A stretch of DNA of 64,000 nucleotides from an uncultured Alphaproteobacteria bacterium (GTDB taxonomy: Bacteria; Pseudomonadota; Alphaproteobacteria; HIMB59; GCA-002718135): contig CACJAV010000001.1 in assembly GCA_902591485.1 (NCBI GenBank), positions 80,563-144,562 on the forward strand, read 5' to 3'. The translations under genes were made by a program, and so were the position numbers. The notes under the pieces are model-generated. The model saw only the letters and a program-made list of their open reading frames with translations. It did not search any database and was not told the origin of the DNA. This document shows, in pieces, positions 63,543-64,000 of the stretch (position 1 is the stretch's first letter; every line of letters begins with the position of its first letter).

Positions 63543-64000
63543 TTATTGAATTCTATCAACTTCTTCCAACAATTCTTGTTGGAATTCAGCGATATTATCA
63601 AGAGTAGTTTGAGCATCTTGTTGACCAGTAATTGCTTTGTCAAACTCTTCTTGTTGTTGAGTTAATAATTCAAAGAATTCTGGAATATGCCAAACATCTT
63701 TTTGCCAGTCCATACTTGCAACATAAGCTGCATTCCATGGAGCTAAAGCATTGTATCCGTCAGAGTAAATAATACTCTTCATACAACTTTGACCACCTGC
63801 TTTAACAGCTGCAATTTGGGTATCAAAAGATAACCACCATTTAATAATTTTAAATGCTGCATCTATTTCCTCATCAGTCATCCAAGTTGTTAATACAAAT
63901 GGTTGGCCTCCAAGATTGGCCCAACGAGATATTGTGCCATCATCCTGCATTGTGCCTGGTTGACGAGCATAGCCAGTTATATCGTGAACTTTAGATAAAT
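63543..64000 (-). CDS. ABC transporter substrate-binding protein, 5' partial
   Basis: The frame is open to the right edge; the ATG at 63950 is internal. The visible C-terminal part has GGQPFVLTTWMTDEEIDAAF, IAAVKAGGQSCMKSII and WHIPEFFELLTQQQEEFD, as in family 1 solute-binding proteins. It is the first gene of the polyol-type operon as far as visible; the signal peptide lies outside the window. Confidence 0.8.
   Translation of the reverse strand, partial: LSKVHDITGYARQPGTMQDDGTISRWANLGGQPFVLTTWMTDEEIDAAFKIIKWWLSFDTQIAAVKAGGQSCMKSIIYSDGYNALAPWNAAYVASMDWQKDVWHIPEFFELLTQQQEEFDKAITGQQDAQTTLDNIAEFQQELLEEVDRIQ

Noticed and set aside
63950..63950. ATG at 63950 as start of the last gene
   Set aside because: The frame continues to the window edge with family-like sequence upstream, so the gene is simply truncated.

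Overview
The window is strongly AT-rich, densely packed bacterial DNA with very short intergenic gaps (none above about 300 bases) and many overlapping stop/start pairs. The gene content suggests a streamlined marine alphaproteobacterium, possibly a SAR11-like, SAR116-like or HIMB59/AEGEAN-169-like lineage: a DMSP demethylase-type GcvT protein, two binding-protein-dependent sugar/polyol transporters, bactofilin, a ChvI-type response regulator and dimethylargininase. The lineage is inferred from gene content, not from a marker tree. No rRNA, intact tRNA or CRISPR array was seen.

Layout. (1) 2-6934: a cluster joining a dehydrogenase, a 6-pyruvoyl-tetrahydropterin-synthase-like protein, a GT4 glycosyltransferase, a methyltransferase, a RibD-type reductase without deaminase domain and a GTP cyclohydrolase II, then a histidine phosphatase and an M29 aminopeptidase. 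It looks like a pathway for a modified, perhaps glycosylated, pterin or pyrimidine compound. (2) 6950-12793: small membrane proteins, a tRNA 3'-end remnant, a zinc metallopeptidase, bactofilin, two related 29-residue membrane peptides set in GTGGCAC/GTGCCAC repeats, an alcohol dehydrogenase and a DUF4396-like protein. (3) 12862-21197: a divergent carbohydrate locus with GH4 glycosidase, Gfo/Idh/MocA oxidoreductase and cupin on the minus strand, and binding protein, two permeases, NagB-like and ROK proteins on the plus strand. A tandem palindrome lies in the shared promoter region and the locus has no ATPase. (4) 21290-32736: mixed metabolic and stress genes, including aldo/keto reductase, methyltransferase, SMR-like protein, dimethylargininase, dimeric barrel proteins, AlkB-type monooxygenase, homocysteine methyltransferase-like protein, an orphan response regulator and PrsW.

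(5) 33389-38415: a tight four-gene minus-strand operon encoding a membrane-anchored GrpE-like protein, a lidless Hsp70, a membrane TerB protein with a J-like C-terminus lacking HPD (DjlA-like architecture), and an M48 peptidase. I read this as a dedicated membrane-associated chaperone-protease machine. It and the first cluster are the best candidates for an undescribed system. (6) 39588-53429: an accessory or mobile-type region with small membrane proteins, a phage-type DUF2693-like protein, a PD-(D/E)XK nuclease divergent from a Pif1-like helicase, a type I restriction system with two different HsdM genes, a terminase-like HTH protein, a sirtuin and a tyrosine recombinase. (7) 53481-64000: a peroxiredoxin-like protein, two EamA transporters, a MOSC protein, a DmdA-like demethylase, then a polyol-type operon (binding protein, two permeases, ATPase, small membrane protein, SDR, DhaL, DhaK) running off the right edge. 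Its ATPase may also serve the ATPase-less transporter of region 3.
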